Positions 59,942 through 64,000 of a stretch of DNA of 64,000 nucleotides are shown piece after piece. A model generated the notes under the pieces. That model saw only the letters and a list, made by a program, of their open reading frames with translations. It was not told the DNA's origin and searched no databases. The translations under genes and the position numbers were made by a program. The first letter of the stretch is position 1; the number at the start of each line of letters is the position of its first letter. This stretch comes from RGIG426 sp045639905 (lineage in GTDB: Bacteria; Bacillota; Clostridia; Oscillospirales; Acutalibacteraceae), in the NCBI GenBank assembly GCA_045639905.1, contig JAZUDZ010000044.1, positions 72,659-136,658 on the forward strand, written 5' to 3'.

Positions 59942-61594
59942 TTACAGGCGGTCTGCAGCCATCTGCATACGCGCCAAAACTTTTTCTTTTCCAAGGAGTT
60001 TCATAATCGCACACAAATCCGGCGTGTTGCGGCGACCGGTAACGGCCAATCGTAAAATGGTACTGAAGTCACCGCTGTGTCCCTTATACCCTTCCGGATT
60101 CTTCTTATACTCCTTCACATCCGGGCAGAACCCGAGTGCCGGGCACATGGCCTTGATATCATCAAACCACTCAGATTGATTCTCATACTCTTTGTAGGAG
60201 CCGATATAGGCTTCAAGCACGGCCTTGGCATCGGCCGGAGCAATGTTTTCGGGAAGCTCGAAAGCACCGTCAAACAGGCTGTCAAAGAAGAAGGCCGCAT
60301 ACTGTGGAGCATCACTCCATTTGGCCATATCTTTTCTGGGTTTGGCACCGCCGCGGTCGATGGAGAAAATGGCCTTGGCCAAGTCTCTGTCGGCATCCAG
60401 CAGCGCATAAAAGTCCGGATTATACTCTTTTGCCCAGTCTAAAATGGCATTTGTCACTTTGTCGGCATCCATGGAAGCAATGACATTCTTACTGACGTCG
60501 TTCATCTTGTTGAGATCAAACAAAGCGCCGGACACGCTCATCTTTTTAATGTTAAACGGGAACTGCTGCCACGGGGTTTGTGGATTGGCCTTGCGCCACT
60601 GCTCAAACTCGCTGGAAGCAATCGTCATCAAATACTCGAGAACGCTTTCCGCCGGATATCCCTGCTCTGCATAAAAGTGCATGGCAGCCTGGGGATCTTT
60701 CCGCTTGGAAAGCTTTCTCTTATGTCCGTCTTCCTCGACCATAATCGGGCTGATGTGACAGAACTTCGGCACCTTAAAGCCCAGGGTTTTGAAAAGCTGA
60801 ATATGTTTCGGAACGGACGACAGCCACTCGTCACCACGGATAACGTGGGTAGTGTGCATCAAATGATCGTCAATGGCATGAGCAAAATGATAGGTCGGGA
60901 TGCCATCGGATTTAAGAAGGACAAAATCCTCATCATTTTCCGGCATTTCCACCGTACCCTTAATCATGTCATCAAATTTAATACGATGGGACTCATCTCC
61001 CATGGAACGAAGACGTACCACATACGGAGCACCGCTTTGCACCTTTTCGAGAGCTTCATCGGCCGTCAAAGAACGGCAAACGGCGTATTTCCCGTAGTAA
61101 CCGGTTCTCTCCTTATTGGCTTCCTGCTTCTCTCGGGTCGCCGCATTGGCTTCCGCAGAGCAGAAGCAAGGATAGGCCAGTTCCTGGGCCACCAGTTGTT
61201 TCACATAAGTCTGGTAGATTTCGCCACGCTGACTTTGAATGTACGGGCCATATTCACCGACAACCGAACCGGGAGCCGTGAGGCCTTCGTCAATGGTCAA
61301 GCCAAACTGATTAAGGCTGGAAAGAATATCATTGGCACCGCCTTCCACTTCCCTCTTCTTATCCGTATCTTCCAGTCGGAAGTAGAATAAGCCGTCAGAG
61401 GCATAGGCCGTCAGTCTGTCGATAAGGGCAGAATAGAATACGCCCAGATGCAAATATCCGGTCGGTGACGGAGCTACACGGGTAACCCTTGCCCCTTCCT
61501 TCAAATCTCTAGTCGGATACAATTCTTCATAGTAATCCGGTGTATGAGTAATATGGGAAAACATCGCGTCTGCGACTTGTGACCAACTTACCAT
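59942..61594 (-). CDS. gltX: glutamyl-tRNA synthetase, long form
   Basis: Class I synthetase, 550 residues, some 60 longer than most bacterial GluRS. Signature 1 is RVAPSPTGYLHLGVFYSALID, preceded by a 35-residue extension (VADAMFSHITHTPDYYEELY). Signature 2 is KRKLSKRKDPQ. GGAGG precedes the ATG. Residues 330-480 hold a less conserved anticodon-binding part. The neighbouring glnS suggests that this enzyme is specific for tRNA-Glu. First gene of the operon. Confidence 0.92.
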   Translation of the reverse strand: MVSWSQVADAMFSHITHTPDYYEELYPTRDLKEGARVTRVAPSPTGYLHLGVFYSALIDRLTAYASDGLFYFRLEDTDKKREVEGGANDILSSLNQFGLTIDEGLTAPGSVVGEYGPYIQSQRGEIYQTYVKQLVAQELAYPCFCSAEANAATREKQEANKERTGYYGKYAVCRSLTADEALEKVQSGAPYVVRLRSMGDESHRIKFDDMIKGTVEMPENDEDFVLLKSDGIPTYHFAHAIDDHLMHTTHVIRGDEWLSSVPKHIQLFKTLGFKVPKFCHISPIMVEEDGHKRKLSKRKDPQAAMHFYAEQGYPAESVLEYLMTIASSEFEQWRKANPQTPWQQFPFNIKKMSVSGALFDLNKMNDVSKNVIASMDADKVTNAILDWAKEYNPDFYALLDADRDLAKAIFSIDRGGAKPRKDMAKWSDAPQYAAFFFDSLFDGAFELPENIAPADAKAVLEAYIGSYKEYENQSEWFDDIKAMCPALGFCPDVKEYKKNPEGYKGHSGDFSTILRLAVTGRRNTPDLCAIMKLLGKEKVLARMQMAADRL

Positions 61595-61633
61595 TTGACG
61601 TTCCTCCGTAAAATCTAGTTTCCAATCTTATAT

Positions 61634-61662
61634 ATATTATATTTTTTATGTTTTTTTGTCAA
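61634..61662 (-). promoter_or_regulatory. promoter of the gltX-glnS-TM2 operon
   Basis: Minus strand: TTGACA, then an A/T-only spacer; TAATAT at 17 bases or TATAAT at 15 bases as -10. Confidence 0.6.
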
Positions 61663-61695
61663 CGAAAGCAGCGCTTGTTTTGTATATATTATCAA

Positions 61696-61730
61696 GAAAA
61701 AGGAAAGAATACGATTATTCTTCCCTTTTT
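61696..61730 (-). terminator. terminator after the SIR2-like gene
   Basis: Minus strand: stem AAAGGGAAGAAT paired to ATTCTTTCCTTT with one G-T pair, followed by TTC. It lies just after the stop at 61737. Confidence 0.8.
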
Positions 61731-61736
61731 TCTTAT

Positions 61737-62714
61737 TTATCCAATTGAGTTTTGTAAATGCTCACATAATTTTTCATAAAACTTTTGATACAGTTTGTTT
61801 GTTTCTTCGCCTGTGTTGCTGTCTAACACTCGGTAGTTCAAACTCTCAAACTCCACCCCATACTTCTCAAATAAGAGGTACTTGCAATCATCAGACGATA
61901 GTCTATCTCTTTTATTTTTATCTTTCACCTTTTGGGGCTCAAAAAATACAATTCTTCCAAAAGGCAGATGGGAACGACTTCTTTGCGAGTCCTTTTCTTC
62001 CAACAACCACCATAGATCAATCTCCGATAAATCCATACCAAAGCCAACCATGTAAACATTTCCAAAAAGAAACGCATCAATCCAACTTTTAATTTCAAGC
62101 GTACCTCTTTCTATTGTTTGTTTCCTATATCTCTTTATAGCGTTTTTGTCTATGTAGTCTTTGTACTTAGATATCAACCCTCCATAATAGTAGTTTGTAA
62201 GAACCATACTGTTTGGCTTTCTCATTTGACCGTGAATGTGCCAAATTTGTTGATTGCCAAACTCATCAAATGTATGAATTGAATACTTTTTCTCTGCATT
62301 TTTGATACCTACATGCCTTTGTGCTTTCTCGAGTTGAGATTGGCTAGCAGGCTTCCCCAGAAGAGCGTTCTCAACCTCATAGGTGTAATTCGTAGTGATA
62401 ACATAATCAAACCCTATGCTTAAAAATCGTTTGATTAATTCACTTCTTTGAAAGAAAAACTTGTCAAGTTCTCTATTTTTCATTGCTTCTTTACAATATT
62501 CAGCAATCTTTTCAGAAACATCACCTTCTATTTTCACGGAAGCTTTAACCGTCATTGGGACATCCTCACTAATTATTATTTTTTCATTTCCCATCTTGGC
62601 AATAATATTGTCCCAGTCCCCACCATTAAAAGCGCGACATAATCCATTTCCTAAAAATAGGACTTTTGGTCTCTCATTATTTTTAAAATTAAACTGTTTT
62701 GCTTTAACTTTCAT
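61737..62714 (-). CDS. SIR2-like domain protein (candidate defence NADase)
   Basis: A 325-residue stand-alone SIR2-fold protein. Residues 18-29 VLFLGNGLCRAF form the NAD-binding glycine motif; TTNYTYEVE has the catalytic Asn N109; WHIHGQMRKPNS has the catalytic-type His H161; VYMVGFGMDLSEIDLWWLL closes the Rossmann fold. SIR2 domains of this bacterial type act in antiphage systems (Thoeris ThsA, DSR) by depleting NAD. No partner sensor gene is nearby, and no extra domain is present. Base composition is clearly more AT-rich than the neighbours, which suggests transfer. GGGAG precedes the ATG. Confidence 0.82.
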   Translation of the reverse strand: MKVKAKQFNFKNNERPKVLFLGNGLCRAFNGGDWDNIIAKMGNEKIIISEDVPMTVKASVKIEGDVSEKIAEYCKEAMKNRELDKFFFQRSELIKRFLSIGFDYVITTNYTYEVENALLGKPASQSQLEKAQRHVGIKNAEKKYSIHTFDEFGNQQIWHIHGQMRKPNSMVLTNYYYGGLISKYKDYIDKNAIKRYRKQTIERGTLEIKSWIDAFLFGNVYMVGFGMDLSEIDLWWLLEEKDSQRSRSHLPFGRIVFFEPQKVKDKNKRDRLSSDDCKYLLFEKYGVEFESLNYRVLDSNTGEETNKLYQKFYEKLCEHLQNSIG

Positions 62715-62743
62715 AACATTTCTCCCTTATCGTCTTTTACAAC

Positions 62744-62773
62744 GAGAACTCTGCAAGTTTTTGCAGAGTTCTC
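62744..62773 (-). terminator. strong stem-loop between the dockerin gene and the SIR2-like gene
   Basis: A 13-bp stem GAGAACTCTGCAA around a 4-base loop. The bases after it on minus (CGTTGTAAAAG) are not a T tract, so it may be an RNA processing or stabilising element rather than a true terminator. Confidence 0.5.
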
Positions 62774-62792
62774 TCACAAAACGATATAGCGA

Positions 62793-64000
62793 TTACAAAA
62801 CGGCTAAATTTGCCAAGAATTTCCGAATCAGTAGTACATCTTTCATATCTAAAGACCCATCCTTGTTCGCATCAGCACACAAACTGTTTTTAATATCAGA
62901 AATACCGGCCAAAGCTTTTCGAATCAACAAAACATCTTTCATGTCAACACGGCCGTCGTCGGTCGCATCTCCAAGAATCATATCCGGTTCAGACTCAAAG
63001 AACGCTGTTGGTTCACTTCCTCCATAATTTTCCGTCCCTGTCGCTGTTGTAACGGTAGTCATATCAAATATTTTCATTGTCGGCTCGGTGCTGCCGATCG
63101 TCGTTGTGGTCGTGCTCGTGGTGTTGATTGTCGATGTTGTCGTACTCGTAGAACTAGTCGTCGACGTCGTCGTACTTGTGGTGCTGATTTCGGTCTCCGA
63201 TTCGGATTCTTCCGAGTTTTCCCCGTTTAAAATTTCCGACAAAACAAAATTGTCTAAAACAATTGTATCCGTGGCTCCGGCGAAGGCCTCGACATAAACC
63301 ATAAAGCTAACCGCCGATGTGTCTTGCGGAGTTTTAAAACAGATTGGGCCATCACCAACACCAAAATAAGTTCGGCTATATTCTCCTTCCAGTCCGTTTA
63401 CAACCAACTGTGCCCCAGCTCCGGATACGGACCCAACATTAAACATATATTCCGTATTGGGCTTAATCACATTTTTGAGTCCTATAGATACTTTAGAAGA
63501 TGTAACGCCATCGTTATATATCATCATGGCTCCATCAATGCGAACATTTCCGGACAAGACATTCCAGCCAAAAGCAGGAGATGCTGAATCGCTTTCAAAA
63601 CAGTCAGCGTTAATAATCAAATTTTCTCCATATTGCGGTTCAGGAACTACGGCAGTGGTAGATGTTGTCGTCGAAGTTGAAGTTTTTCCATAATATGCAT
63701 CATTAATGTCCGAATGAGCAATCGGAACTTTTGTATCTCGATAGGTTAAAAGGCAATCAGTAACCGGTTTCCAGTCTCCGTACCATTCGAGTGTGATATT
63801 GTCATAATAGATGGCTTTGCCGTTCATACCCGCGCCAAGGGTGCCGTCATCCACTAAAGCTATTGCCCCGTTGGTCGTGCCGACACGAGGGGTAACTTCA
63901 TACCTGCTCAAAGAGAACCCGCCAGTATTGAAGGAACCGACACCCGGGACAAATGTACCGGTCTCGTTAGCAAAATAGTTATCGCCTTCATCAGCGGTTA
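62793..64000 (-). CDS. dockerin protein, C-terminal part (partial)
   Basis: The reading frame is open to the right edge, so the N-terminus is missing; about 402 residues are visible. First seen is the end of a beta-sandwich module (LEWYGDWKPVTDCLLTYRD), then a CBM4/9-like carbohydrate-binding-type module (NLIINADCFESDSASPAFGW to TIVLDNFVLSEI), a Thr/Ser-rich linker, and a type I dockerin with two calcium loops (GDATDDGRVDMKDVLLIRK, ADANKDGSLDMKDVLLIRK). A glycoside hydrolase or other catalytic domain may lie upstream. The dockerin is close in sequence to that of the 1417-residue protein, so both may bind the same cohesins. Confidence 0.88.
   Translation of the reverse strand, partial: TADEGDNYFANETGTFVPGVGSFNTGGFSLSRYEVTPRVGTTNGAIALVDDGTLGAGMNGKAIYYDNITLEWYGDWKPVTDCLLTYRDTKVPIAHSDINDAYYGKTSTSTTTSTTAVVPEPQYGENLIINADCFESDSASPAFGWNVLSGNVRIDGAMMIYNDGVTSSKVSIGLKNVIKPNTEYMFNVGSVSGAGAQLVVNGLEGEYSRTYFGVGDGPICFKTPQDTSAVSFMVYVEAFAGATDTIVLDNFVLSEILNGENSEESESETEISTTSTTTSTTSSTSTTTSTINTTSTTTTTIGSTEPTMKIFDMTTVTTATGTENYGGSEPTAFFESEPDMILGDATDDGRVDMKDVLLIRKALAGISDIKNSLCADANKDGSLDMKDVLLIRKFLANLAVL
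63096..63185 (-). repeat. Thr/Ser-rich linker tract of the second dockerin protein
   Basis: Thirty codons, mostly Thr and Ser with mixed synonymous codons, between the carbohydrate-binding-like module and the dockerin. Confidence 0.8.

Noticed and set aside
61737..64000. A complete multi-gene defence island at the right end
   Set aside because: Only the SIR2-like gene looks defence-related; its visible neighbours are a dockerin protein and aminoacyl-tRNA synthetases. The sequence beyond the edge is not available.

Overview
The window comes from a low-to-mid GC Gram-positive anaerobe of the class Clostridia, most likely a Ruminococcaceae/Oscillospiraceae-type gut or rumen bacterium. The grounds are: two proteins ending in type I dockerins behind Thr-rich linkers (cellulosome-style), an NAD(P)-linked [FeFe] hydrogenase of the HndABCD type, a Re-citrate-synthase-like enzyme, a T-box leader, a Firmicutes-style HPr with both His15 and Ser46, and the gene orders rpoB-rpoC-rpsL-rpsG-fusA-tuf and ecfA1-ecfA2-ecfT-truA. 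This assignment is inference from gene content. Almost everything is on the minus strand; only a DUF896 gene and the cysE-cysS operon are on plus.

Layout. 1-5.7 kb: start of dnaE (cut by the window edge), an AraC regulator and alr as one operon; tlyA and uvrC; then ptsH with its own terminator. 5.7-8.8 kb: phosphoglucomutase, rimM, trmD. 8.9-17.1 kb: a ten-gene hydrogenase operon in which the four structural genes (hndA, hndB, hndC, hndD) are interleaved with six regulatory-looking genes: two DRTGG-domain proteins, two GHKL-type ATPases, a PHP phosphoesterase and a second hydrogenase-like Fe-S protein with altered H-cluster motifs. 17.2-20.5 kb: Re-citrate synthase-like enzyme, GntR/FCD regulator and a secreted nuclease, behind a consensus promoter whose -10 box lies inside a GntR-like palindrome. 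20.5-23.6 kb: polytopic membrane protein and MTA/SAH nucleosidase; a divergent DUF896 gene follows.

24.0-40.7 kb is one 15-gene run with no gap above 28 bases: ruvC-ruvA-ruvB, an rRNA-methyltransferase-like gene, the ECF transporter energising module (EcfA1, EcfA2, EcfT), truA, a DUF5711-like protein, two CvpA-family proteins, pgsA, a ClpE/ClpC-type unfoldase, a 1417-residue dockerin protein built of alternating beta-sandwich modules, and a zinc-ribbon protein. 40.7-41.9 kb: a YerB-like lipoprotein. 41.9-53.9 kb: the transcription/translation block tuf, fusA, rpsG, rpsL, rpoC, rpoB. The roughly 600-base gap at 53.9-54.5 kb holds back-to-back promoters and a tRNA-Cys T-box that controls cysE-cysS-membrane protein-PflX-like radical SAM protein.

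58-64 kb: a TM2 protein, glnS and an atypical gltX in one operon, then an AT-rich standalone SIR2-like gene (a candidate defence NADase), then the C-terminal part of a second dockerin protein that runs off the end. No tRNA, rRNA, CRISPR array, insertion sequence or prophage gene was found.
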